Positions 1-6,788 of a DNA stretch of 11,585 bases are shown here, piece after piece. The translations under genes were made by a program, and so were the position numbers. The stretch covers positions 1 to 11,585 of the forward strand of contig CASDHD010000034.1 in the NCBI GenBank assembly GCA_949280095.1, written 5' to 3'. Numbering within the stretch: position 1 is the first letter of the stretch; the number at the start of each line of letters is the position of its first letter. The notes beneath the pieces are model-generated. The model saw nothing but the letters and a program-made list of their open reading frames with translations, was not told the origin of the DNA and searched no databases. Source of the DNA: an uncultured Bacilli bacterium. GTDB taxonomy: Bacteria; Bacillota_I; Bacilli_A; RF39; UBA660.

Positions 1-2
1 GT

Positions 3-788
3 AGTGATTCAACCAAAGTGCAAATCAAACCAAATGTATATTCATGGAGAAGTATCCAAATCGCAAATTCATTTCTAGCAAGTTACAACTATCAAAGGGA
101 TTTAGACTCCCATATGATGAAGAATACCGAATGGGGAGCAGTAGCATATTTACAACATAGTAAGTATGGAAGTGCAACAAATGTTAGAATCAATAATAAC
201 GCAGCATATATTACAGGATATGCCGCAAAAGTTGAAGGAGAAAGCAAAAGTGAAAGTACAAGTTTAGGAATAGATGGTACAAATACCTATAATTATAAAA
301 ATTCATCGAGTGTTGTAGCAAGTACTACTGGTAACTATACTGGAATCTATGATATGTCTGGAGGAAATTATGAAGCTATGATGGGAGTTATGTTAGATTC
401 CGCCAGCAGCGCTCCGTTATCAGGAAGAAATAGTACGTATCATTCCAATTTTAATGGAACTTTATATGAAGGAGGAAGCATTACAGGAGGAACCAATTTT
501 CCGAACACAAGATATTTTGATAGATATGCACATAGTAAACTTTATACTAATTTTAATCAAAGAATTTTAGGAGATGCAATAGGAGAATCTGGACCATTTA
601 CAATTAGTGTCACTCAACAATTTGGGTCATGGTATAAAAATGAGGCTTTTTATATAAGTTCTGAAGGAACTTGGGTTTATCGAGGAGGAACATGGTCTAG
701 AGGACTATATACCAGTATATTTTCATTCTATCATGCTGGTGGACAGGCTAATAACCAGTTTGGATTCCGTATTGTTTTAGCCATATGA
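3..788 (+). CDS. Surface protein with FGE-sulfatase/C-type-lectin-like fold (partial, 5' end missing)
   Basis: The frame is open to the left edge, so the GTG at 18 is probably not the real start and an N-terminal part (likely signal or anchor) is missing. Seen: three landmarks in the order expected for the formylglycine-generating-enzyme-like (FGE/SUMF1, C-type-lectin) fold. These are NTEWGAVAY (from 123), resembling the family's TEAEWEYAA; YDMSGGNYE (348-374), resembling the DMSGNVWEW loop; and the C-terminal RGGTW (681-695) followed by GFRIV (762-776), resembling RGGSW...GFRVV. The protein is rich in Ser, Thr, Asn, Gly and Tyr, as is common in exported proteins, and contains no cysteine in the visible part, so it lacks the cysteine pair of true FGE catalysts. 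A binding or adhesive role is therefore more likely than catalysis. It overlaps the next gene by four bases (ATGA), so the two are probably translated together. The ligand is unknown. Confidence is good for the fold and low for function. Confidence 0.7.
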   Translation, partial: SDSTKVQIKPNVYSWRSIQIANSFLASYNYQRDLDSHMMKNTEWGAVAYLQHSKYGSATNVRINNNAAYITGYAAKVEGESKSESTSLGIDGTNTYNYKNSSSVVASTTGNYTGIYDMSGGNYEAMMGVMLDSASSAPLSGRNSTYHSNFNGTLYEGGSITGGTNFPNTRYFDRYAHSKLYTNFNQRILGDAIGESGPFTISVTQQFGSWYKNEAFYISSEGTWVYRGGTWSRGLYTSIFSFYHAGGQANNQFGFRIVLAI

Positions 789-973
789 TAAACTTAAAGG
801 AAATTCGAAAGAATTGTGGATTAACTCAAAAAGAGCTAGCGGGTAAATTAGGTATTACGCAGCAACAATATTCAAGATATGAAACGAATACTAACAAAAT
901 TCCTTTAGAAACATTTTTAAAAATTCTTGATATTTGCTATTTAAAATTTAAAATTGAAAAAGAAAGTAAATAA
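785..973 (+). CDS. Small XRE/Cro-CI family helix-turn-helix protein
   Basis: A 62-residue protein that is almost entirely one DNA-binding domain. Residues 3-56 match the HTH_3 pattern: LKEIRKNCGLTQKELAGKLG (helices 1-2), then GITQQQYSRYETNTNKIP with the recognition helix around residues 25-32, and the closing helix LETFLKILDIC. It has no sensor, oligomerisation or membrane domain beyond a basic tail (KFKIEKESK), so it would act as a simple dimeric repressor or activator. The start codon lies inside the stop of the upstream surface-protein gene (ATGA at 785-788). No Shine-Dalgarno precedes it, so translation probably depends on termination-reinitiation after the surface protein. A leaky hairpin follows. 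The target is unknown; the surface-protein promoter, outside this window, or the promoter at 998 are natural candidates. Such single-domain XRE proteins also occur as phage regulators or antitoxins, but no toxin or phage gene is adjacent. Confidence 0.85.
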   Translation: MINLKEIRKNCGLTQKELAGKLGITQQQYSRYETNTNKIPLETFLKILDICYLKFKIEKESK

Positions 974-995
974 ATGAAAACTTCTTTTTCTTTTC
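956..995 (+). terminator. Candidate weak intrinsic terminator after the XRE gene
   Basis: The arms at 956-967 (GAAAAAGAAAGT) and 980-990 (ACTTCTTTTTC) pair over 11 bp with one bulged A, around a 12-base loop that contains the stop codon. A short TTTTC run follows. The stem is A/U-rich, so termination is probably partial. Confidence 0.45.
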
Positions 996-997
996 GA

Positions 998-1026
998 TTG
1001 ACAAAAATCTGAGAATAATAGATAAT
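998..1026 (+). promoter_or_regulatory. Sigma-A-type promoter for the TasA-like gene
   Basis: A consensus -35 TTGACA (998-1003) is separated by exactly 17 bases from GATAAT (1021-1026), one mismatch from TATAAT. The start codon is at 1050, which leaves a leader of about 17 bases with the ribosome site AGGTGA at 1040-1045. This is the best -35/-10 pair in the window and suggests high expression of the secreted protein. Confidence 0.75.
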
Positions 1027-1049
1027 AAATATAAAGAATAGGTGATAAA

Positions 1050-1571
1050 ATGTCAGAAAATAAAAAAACAATCATAATTTCTATAATAGCAGTAGTATTG
1101 TTTATTATAGCAATTTCAGCAGCAAGTTTTGCATATTATACTGCAAATATAGAAAAAACTGGAGAAGGAAATACAGATTTTAATTTTAAAACAGCTCAAA
1201 TTAGTACATCTTTTGATGATGGCGATGAAATTCATATCGAAAATATGATACCAGGGGACTCTTTTAGCAAAACATTTTCTTTAGGAAATTCTGGTTCAGA
1301 TATGGAATATAAAATTGTAATCAATGAATTAGTAAATGAATTTGAAAGTTACCAAGATATTACTTATGTTTTAAAAGAAAATGATGTAGTAATTAAAGAT
1401 GGTACTTTTCCAAAAGAAGAAGCAAACAATGAATTAAGTGAGAAACGGACACTTAAAAATGGTGAAAACAAGAGATATACGATAACAATTACATATAATA
1501 ATACAAATGATGACCAATCTCCTGATATGGGCAAAACCATAAGTGGTATTATATATATAAAACAAATATAA
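1050..1571 (+). CDS. TasA/camelysin (CalY)-like secreted protein with SipW-type signal peptide
   Basis: A 173-residue exported protein. A short basic start (MSENKK) leads into one hydrophobic segment at residues 8-28, ending in AASFAYYTA (24-32). This is close to the A-x-F-A-Y-F pattern of SipW-dependent signal peptides in TasA and CalY/camelysin. The mature part holds the PGD motif (MIPGDSFSKTFSLGNSGS, residues 66-83) that starts the conserved beta-sandwich of this family, then alternating beta-type strands up to TISGIIYIKQI. Known: TasA forms extracellular biofilm fibres in Bacillus, and camelysin is an exported relative. Inferred here: a secreted fibre or matrix component. It is shorter than B. 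subtilis TasA (about 260 residues), and no sipW-like signal peptidase or tapA lies in the window, so processing would rely on an enzyme encoded elsewhere. It is transcribed alone from a strong promoter and closed by a hairpin. Confidence 0.72.
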   Translation: MSENKKTIIISIIAVVLFIIAISAASFAYYTANIEKTGEGNTDFNFKTAQISTSFDDGDEIHIENMIPGDSFSKTFSLGNSGSDMEYKIVINELVNEFESYQDITYVLKENDVVIKDGTFPKEEANNELSEKRTLKNGENKRYTITITYNNTNDDQSPDMGKTISGIIYIKQI

Positions 1572-1581
1572 GAAGAATAAA

Positions 1582-1615
1582 GGGATATAGAGAATACTTC
1601 TATATCTTATTTTTT
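1582..1615 (+). terminator. Intrinsic terminator after the TasA-like gene
   Basis: GATATAGA (1584-1591) pairs perfectly with TCTATATC (1599-1606), extendable by G-U pairs, around a 7-base loop. A T-rich run (TTATTTTTT) follows. It lies just upstream of the tex ribosome site, so tex is either reached by read-through or uses a promoter I could not place. Confidence 0.7.
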
Positions 1616-1632
1616 GGAAAGGAAACAAAACA

Positions 1633-3744
1633 ATGAATATAATAAAAGGATTAGCGGAAGCTCTAAATATTAAAGAAAGTCAAGTAGAAGCTGTATTAAA
1701 ACTTCTCAGTGAAGATTGTACAATACCTTTTATTGCACGTTATCGAAAAGAAGCAACAGGTGCTCTAGATGAAGAACAAATAGGTATAATAGAAGAACGT
1801 TATAAATACTTATGCAATTTAGAAAAAAGAAAAGAAGATGTCATTCGTTTAATTGCAGAAAAAGATTTATTAACAGAAGAATTAGAAAAAAGTATTCGTG
1901 CTTGTGAAAAACTGATTGAAGTAGAAGATCTATATCGTCCATTTAAAGAAAAGAAAAAAACAAAGGCAACGGAGGCTATTAAATTAGGATTAGAACCACT
2001 TGCTAAAAAAATAATGGCATTTCCTACAAATGGAAATCTAGAATCTTTAGCAAATGGCTATAACATGAGTGTAGAAGATGCTATAAAAAATGCCTCTTAC
2101 ATTATTAGTGAGTGGATAAGTGACAATGCATACTTCCGTAAGTGGACTCGTAACTTTATTTTCAACACAGGTCTAATTCTTTCTAAAAAGAAAAAAAATA
2201 GTGAAGATGAAAGAAAAGTTTATGAAATGTATTATGAATTTCAAGATCGTATAAAATACATCAAACATTATCGAATTCTAGCCATGAATCGTGGAGAAAA
2301 AGAAGGAATTTTATCGATTAGTTTAGATTATGATAATGATAAAATTCTCGAAAATTATAAAGAAAGAGTGATTAAAAATAAAAATTCTTTTGTTGTAGCT
2401 ACAGTAGAATTAGCTATAAAAGATGCTCTAAAACGTTTAATATTACCAAGTATCGAAAGAGAAATCAGAACCATGCTAACAGATAAAGCGAGCGAAGAAG
2501 CCATCGTAACTTTTAAAGACAATTTAGAAAAATTGCTAATGACAAAACCGATTAAAAATAAAACAGTGATAGGTTTTGATCCTGCTTTTCGTACTGGTTG
2601 TAAACTAGCAGTATTAAATCCCTATGGAGAAGTATTAGAAATTGCAACTATATATCCACATGAACCACACAACAAAAAAGTTGAAGCAACAAAAGTATTA
2701 AGAGACTTAATTAGCAAATATAACGCTGATATTATCGCGATTGGAAATGGTACTGCTTCTCGTGAAAGTGAAGCCTTTGTCGCAGAAGCCATTAAAGGCT
2801 TAGATGTAAAATACAACATTGTTAGTGAAGCTGGTGCTAGTGTATATTCGGCAAGTAAACTTGCTATTACTGAATTTCCGGATTTAACAGTAGAAAAAAG
2901 AAGTGCGATATCTATTGGGAGAAGAATACAGGACCCATTATCAGAGCTTGTAAAAATTGACCCAAAAAGTATTGGCGTTGGAGAATACCAACATGATGTA
3001 AACCAAAGCAACTTATCTGATGCCCTAGATTTTACAGTTTCCAAAATTGTAAACGAAGTAGGAGTTAATATTAACACCGCCAGCGACAGTATTCTAAAAT
3101 ATATTTCTGGATTAAATAAAAAATGTATTGATAATATCCAAAAATTTAAAAAAGCCCATAGTTTTAAAAACCGAGAAGAAATTAAAAGTATTGCTGGAAT
3201 TAGCGATAAAATTTATGAACAATGTATTGGCTTCTTACGAATTCAAGATGGCGAAAATCCTCTAGATAAAACAAAAATTCATCCAGAAAGTTATGAAATA
3301 ACTAAAAAACTGTTGGAATATTTAAAATTGGATTTAACAAAAAAAGATGATAATTTTGTGCAAACATTAGAAAATGCTAGTGCTGAAGAATTAAGTGCAA
3401 AATTAAATACAGATATTTATACGATAAAAGACATTATCAAGGAACTTATTACCCCTGGATTAGACCCAAGAGATTTTTTGGATGATGTGTTGCTAAAAAG
3501 TGATATTTTAACAATTGATGATTTGAAAGAAGGGATGGAACTTACGGGAACTGTTCGAAACGTAGTATCTTTTGGAGCATTTGTGGATATTGGTCTACAT
3601 AACGATGGACTTATTCACATTTCAAAACTTAGCAAAAAGTATGTAAGTAATCCACTCGACGTTATCCATGTGGGGGATATCATTACCTGCCATGTAGATA
3701 AAATTGACAAAGAAAAAGAAAAAGTAAACTTAACACTTATATAG
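1633..3744 (+). CDS. tex: Tex family transcription accessory / RNA-binding protein
   Basis: At 703 residues the protein is close to the usual length for Tex (YdcI in B. subtilis, about 720). Domains in order: an N-terminal helical Tex region with the conserved CTIPFIARYRKEATGALDE stretch (29-47) and EVEDLYRPFKEKKKTKA (96-112); the YqgF/RNase H-like domain with GFDPAFRTGCK (314-324), IGNGTASRESE (370-380) and SEAGASVYSASKLA (398-411); the highly conserved QDPLSELVKIDPKSIGVGEYQHDV region (433-456); helix-hairpin-helix repeats around NTASDSILKYISGLN (481-495) and SIAGISDKIYEQC (519-531); and a C-terminal S1 domain (633-703, GTVRNVVSFGAFVDIG). Known: Tex is a cytoplasmic nucleic-acid-binding protein linked to transcription and to regulation of toxin and virulence genes in several species. 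The ribosome site is GGAAAGGA (1616-1623). All domains appear intact. It is an ordinary housekeeping gene, unlinked in function to its neighbours as far as can be seen. Confidence 0.97.
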   Translation: MNIIKGLAEALNIKESQVEAVLKLLSEDCTIPFIARYRKEATGALDEEQIGIIEERYKYLCNLEKRKEDVIRLIAEKDLLTEELEKSIRACEKLIEVEDLYRPFKEKKKTKATEAIKLGLEPLAKKIMAFPTNGNLESLANGYNMSVEDAIKNASYIISEWISDNAYFRKWTRNFIFNTGLILSKKKKNSEDERKVYEMYYEFQDRIKYIKHYRILAMNRGEKEGILSISLDYDNDKILENYKERVIKNKNSFVVATVELAIKDALKRLILPSIEREIRTMLTDKASEEAIVTFKDNLEKLLMTKPIKNKTVIGFDPAFRTGCKLAVLNPYGEVLEIATIYPHEPHNKKVEATKVLRDLISKYNADIIAIGNGTASRESEAFVAEAIKGLDVKYNIVSEAGASVYSASKLAITEFPDLTVEKRSAISIGRRIQDPLSELVKIDPKSIGVGEYQHDVNQSNLSDALDFTVSKIVNEVGVNINTASDSILKYISGLNKKCIDNIQKFKKAHSFKNREEIKSIAGISDKIYEQCIGFLRIQDGENPLDKTKIHPESYEITKKLLEYLKLDLTKKDDNFVQTLENASAEELSAKLNTDIYTIKDIIKELITPGLDPRDFLDDVLLKSDILTIDDLKEGMELTGTVRNVVSFGAFVDIGLHNDGLIHISKLSKKYVSNPLDVIHVGDIITCHVDKIDKEKEKVNLTLI

Positions 3745-3787
3745 AAAAGTTTTTTCAGTATATCAAAAAAACTTTTGCTTTTTATTT
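3745..3787 (+). terminator. Intrinsic terminator after tex
   Basis: AAAAGTTTTTT (3745-3755) pairs with AAAAAACTTTT (3766-3776) over 11 bp around a 10-base loop, followed by GCTTTTTATTT. It starts immediately after the TAG stop. The 3' part overlaps the -35 of the next promoter. Confidence 0.72.
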
Positions 3788-3803
3788 GGTATAGAGATAA
3801 AAT
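3775..3803 (+). promoter_or_regulatory. Promoter for the 318-residue hypothetical gene
   Basis: TTGCTT (3775-3780), a 17-base spacer and TAAAAT (3798-3803). The same TTGCTT with 17-base spacing occurs before the ATPase gene at 9279. The -35 is shared with the tex terminator tail. A GAGGGA ribosome site (3829-3834) precedes the ATG at 3840 by five bases. Confidence 0.55.
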
Positions 3804-3839
3804 AAATGTGCTAATTCGTTAGAAGAATGAGGGATATGT

Positions 3840-4796
3840 ATGGAAGAAAAATATATAATTAGTGAAACGTATGTAAAAGAAAACGAAAGCCTTTATTTTA
3901 AATTTGTAGGAAAAGAAACTAAAGGTGAAAAATACGAAATGCAAACAAGTGCATTATTAGACAGTGTTTTCAATAAAGTAAAAACCTATCAAGACATTAG
4001 AAGAACTGTATTATGGTTAAGGACGATTTTAAAAGATTATAAGGAAGAGTATCTAAAAGTAACTATACAGAATAAGCAGTTAGAAGTGCAAGTTGAATAC
4101 AGAAGTAAAAAACTTGTTTCTTTTGAAGCAAAGAAAACGAAAAATGAAAAAGAAGTATTCAATTTGTGTTATACAAAACCTTTAAGTAACCTTTCTGGTT
4201 CTACTTTATACATTGAAGATAAAATGCTTTTAAAAGATTTAGATATAAAGATTAAAGAAGCATTAAATTTGATCTCTTCATTAGAAGAATACAGAATAAA
4301 AGAAGAACTTTATCTAGACGAGCAACATATCTGTGATGTATACAAACTCTTTTATGGGCAAAATCCTAATTTAACTAAAAAAGAAACGGAGATTCGAATT
4401 CAAGCAATGTTTTACATTTTAAACAATTTTTTGCTAGATTTCTCTTATGAATTTAATACAACATTTGAGAGAACTTTGTTTCCTTATTCTCTTAAACTAG
4501 AGCAAACAATCGAGAATTTAACCCCGTTTGGTGAAATTCCTATTGTAGAAAGTGAAATAAAGATTCAAGATTTTTATAAACGTAAAATAAAAATGATTGG
4601 TGAAAATGTAAGAAATGAAACTAAAAATGAAATAATTGCTTTGATGCAATTTTGCAAAGTTTTACATGAAGAGGAAAAAGAACTTCGTTATGTAAACATG
4701 GCTGACTACAATAAAATTTCAGAAAAAACCGAACTAGAACTTGCAAAAGTATTAGATTATGTAGAATTTTCTAGAAACCTTAAAAAACAAGCTTAA
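3840..4796 (+). CDS. Conserved-looking hypothetical cytoplasmic protein, family not recognised
   Basis: I do not recognise this 318-residue protein. It has no signal peptide and no membrane segment, and is strongly charged (Lys/Glu-rich). The first ~110 residues look like mixed strand and helix (for example EEYLKVTIQNKQLEVQVEYRSKKLVSFEAK, about residues 68-97). The rest looks mainly helical, with EDKMLLKDLDIKIKEALNLISSLEEYRIKEELYLDE (about 127-162) as a possible coiled-coil-like helix. Another helical stretch, NVRNETKNEIIALMQFCKVLHEEEKEL, lies near residues 257-283. There are only three cysteines and no obvious catalytic motif, Walker box or zinc site. The start is well supported by GAGGGA five bases upstream and a promoter at 3775. 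It is a single-gene transcript between the tex terminator and the promoter of the envelope operon, so neither neighbour hints at function. Codon use matches neighbouring genes, giving no sign of recent transfer. Confidence 0.8.
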   Translation: MEEKYIISETYVKENESLYFKFVGKETKGEKYEMQTSALLDSVFNKVKTYQDIRRTVLWLRTILKDYKEEYLKVTIQNKQLEVQVEYRSKKLVSFEAKKTKNEKEVFNLCYTKPLSNLSGSTLYIEDKMLLKDLDIKIKEALNLISSLEEYRIKEELYLDEQHICDVYKLFYGQNPNLTKKETEIRIQAMFYILNNFLLDFSYEFNTTFERTLFPYSLKLEQTIENLTPFGEIPIVESEIKIQDFYKRKIKMIGENVRNETKNEIIALMQFCKVLHEEEKELRYVNMADYNKISEKTELELAKVLDYVEFSRNLKKQA

Positions 4797-4842
4797 AACC
4801 AAGTAAACAACAATAGTACGATTTAAAGAAAACATAGTAAAA

Positions 4843-4864
4843 TTTTGTGCTATAATAAGAAATA
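4843..4864 (+). promoter_or_regulatory. Extended -10 promoter of the envelope operon
   Basis: TGC-TATAAT (4848-4856) is an extended -10 element with no convincing -35 at 16-18 bases upstream. The 22 bases at 4843-4864 are identical to those at 11166-11187 before the glycosylase-like gene. The ribosome site AGGTGG (4864-4869) lies four bases before the ATG at 4874. Confidence 0.7.
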
Positions 4865-4873
4865 GGTGGAATT

Positions 4874-6784
4874 ATGAAAAAGTACAAAACAGCAAATCTT
4901 TACCTATTTCTTTTAATTTATTTAGAAGCGCTCAATAAAATACTAATGTTTAATAAATTATTAGGTAAAGAATTTTTCGTTGTCATTCTATTTAGTATAA
5001 GCTTAGCTTTTTTCTTTAGTTTTCTTACGCACTTTTTTAAAGAAAAAACAAACAAAATAATTTGTACTTTTTTCATATTTTTAATCATTACCTTTTATCT
5101 TTTTAATTTCTTATATTATTCTTTATTTTCAATGCCTTTTTCTCTTAGTGATTTAGAACTCATGAGTAATGCTTTAAGTTTTTATGAAATAGGCCTTCAT
5201 TTAATTCAAACTGACTTCATCAATATCTTGTTATTTTTACTTCCTTTCTTCCTTTTTCTTTTATATAAAAAAAATTTTGATTTTTCACAAGTAAGATTAA
5301 AAAATAGATTATGTACAATTTTTCTTTCTTTTATCTTCTATATTTTTGCTTTATTTTCTTTAAATATAGATAAGCAAACTTTATATGCTCCATATAACTT
5401 ATATTATAACTTAAATGCCCCTACAACTTCCACTGAGGTTTTAGGACTTTTCACAAGTCAAAGATTAGGTATCAAAAGGATGTTATTCGGCTTTCAAGAA
5501 AAGTTAGTTACAGAAGAGGTAGAACACAATCAGGATGAGGTTTCTTATAATAAATTAGACATTGACTTTGATAAATTGATTGAAGAAGAAAAGGATGCAA
5601 ATATCAAAAGCGTATATCAATATTTAAATACGAAAAAAGCAACAAATAAAAACGAATATACAGGTATGTATAAAGGGAAAAATCTAATTTTTATTTTAGC
5701 AGAAGGATTTAATTCCATAGCGGTAGATGAGACAAGAACTCCAACACTTTACAAATTAATTCATGAAGGATTTGAGTTTACAAACTATTATTCTCCAGAA
5801 TTTTTAAGTACAACAGGAGGAGAATTTCAAGCAATGACAAGTTTATTACCTAGCCAAGAAATACTAAGTATATGGCGTAATGAACATCCTACAATAACTT
5901 ACGCAATAGGAAACTCTTTTTCACATCTTGGCTATAACACATATAGTTATCACAATTGGTTTTATAAATATTATAGTAGGAATATTACAATGCCAACATT
6001 AGGATTTGATCAATATATGGCATGCAAAAATGGATTGGAAAAAAAGATGAATTGTTCTTGGCTTCCAAGTGATGTTGATATGATGAATGTAACTTTTGAT
6101 AACTATGCTAAAAATAGTCCATTTGTTACATATTACATTACAGTAAGTGGACATGCGCCTTACAATTTTATGGGTGGCAATAGCATGGCAGTAAAAAATA
6201 AAGATGTTGTAAAAGACTTGCCTTATAGTACGCCAGTAAAAGCTTATCTGGCAGCCCAAATGGAATTAGAATATGCTTTAAACACATTAATGGCTAAATT
6301 AGAAGCAGCAGGAATTTTGGATGATACAATTCTTGTTTTAACAGGAGATCATTATCCTTATACTTTAACCAAAGAAGAAATTAATGAGATTTCTAGCTAT
6401 GAAAGAGAAGAACTTGTAAGTGTTAATCATAGTAATCTAATAATATGGAATACTAACAATGAGCACAAAGTGATTGATAAAGTAGCAAGTCAAATTGATG
6501 TTTTACCCACAATCTTAAATTTATTTGGCATTGAATACGACTCAAGACTCTTGATAGGAAATGATATATTTAGTGACGAAGAAGGACTCGCGATATTTGC
6601 CAGTCGTAGTTGGAAAAGTGATAGAGGTACGTATTACATAAATACAGGATTTGAAGGAAACGAAGATGTTAGTGATACCTATATCTCTTATATCAATAGT
6701 AAGATTGCCAATAGTTTTACCATTAGTAAGCTATTGTTAGAAAAAGATATATATAGAAAAATAGAAGAATCGATAGGAGAATAA
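4874..6784 (+). CDS. LTA synthase family (LtaS-like) membrane sulfatase-fold phosphotransferase
   Basis: A 636-residue protein with LtaS architecture: five hydrophobic segments (about residues 8-28, 33-53, 61-83, 113-131, 147-164), a linker, then an extracellular alkaline-phosphatase/sulfatase-fold domain (about 267-575). Catalytic features are visible. E277 in LIFILAEGFNS corresponds to the metal-binding Glu. T313 in STTGGEF corresponds to the nucleophile Thr of LtaS (TSDxEF type). H427 in VSGHAPY and D492-H493 in LTGDHYPY correspond to the remaining substrate and metal ligands. Known: LtaS moves glycerol-phosphate from phosphatidylglycerol onto a growing chain at the outer membrane face, needs Mn2+, and releases diacylglycerol. 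Inferred: the same or a closely related polyglycerolphosphate or phosphoglycerol-transfer activity. A primase (LtaP-like) or glycan-modifying role cannot be excluded from sequence alone. It is the first gene of a three-gene operon, four bases ahead of the asparagine synthase. Confidence 0.88.
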   Translation: MKKYKTANLYLFLLIYLEALNKILMFNKLLGKEFFVVILFSISLAFFFSFLTHFFKEKTNKIICTFFIFLIITFYLFNFLYYSLFSMPFSLSDLELMSNALSFYEIGLHLIQTDFINILLFLLPFFLFLLYKKNFDFSQVRLKNRLCTIFLSFIFYIFALFSLNIDKQTLYAPYNLYYNLNAPTTSTEVLGLFTSQRLGIKRMLFGFQEKLVTEEVEHNQDEVSYNKLDIDFDKLIEEEKDANIKSVYQYLNTKKATNKNEYTGMYKGKNLIFILAEGFNSIAVDETRTPTLYKLIHEGFEFTNYYSPEFLSTTGGEFQAMTSLLPSQEILSIWRNEHPTITYAIGNSFSHLGYNTYSYHNWFYKYYSRNITMPTLGFDQYMACKNGLEKKMNCSWLPSDVDMMNVTFDNYAKNSPFVTYYITVSGHAPYNFMGGNSMAVKNKDVVKDLPYSTPVKAYLAAQMELEYALNTLMAKLEAAGILDDTILVLTGDHYPYTLTKEEINEISSYEREELVSVNHSNLIIWNTNNEHKVIDKVASQIDVLPTILNLFGIEYDSRLLIGNDIFSDEEGLAIFASRSWKSDRGTYYINTGFEGNEDVSDTYISYINSKIANSFTISKLLLEKDIYRKIEESIGE

Positions 6785-6788
6785 AAAT

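Noticed and set aside
785..1571. Toxin-antitoxin pair formed by the XRE protein and the following gene.
   Set aside because: The following gene encodes an exported protein with a signal peptide, has its own promoter and lies 76 bases away; it does not resemble a toxin.
1..1600. A complete diversity-generating retroelement in this window.
   Set aside because: No reverse transcriptase, accessory gene or template-like repeat of the 640-788 segment is present; only a possible target-type fold is seen.
1434..1628. Minus-strand open frame overlapping the TasA-like gene and its terminator.
   Set aside because: Its apparent hydrophobic residues come from the complement of A/T-rich coding and hairpin sequence; it has no start signals.
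2622..3077. Open frame of 151 codons on the minus strand inside tex.
   Set aside because: It is antisense to the most conserved part of tex (YqgF and following region), has no ribosome site and encodes no recognisable domain. The tex frame explains the sequence fully.
4797..4873. Riboswitch or attenuator in the gap before the LtaS-like gene.
   Set aside because: The leader after the -10 is under 20 bases and no stable hairpin is visible in the gap.
5999..6259. Minus-strand open frame inside the LtaS-like gene.
   Set aside because: It lies opposite the catalytic domain coding sequence, has no ribosome site and matches no family.
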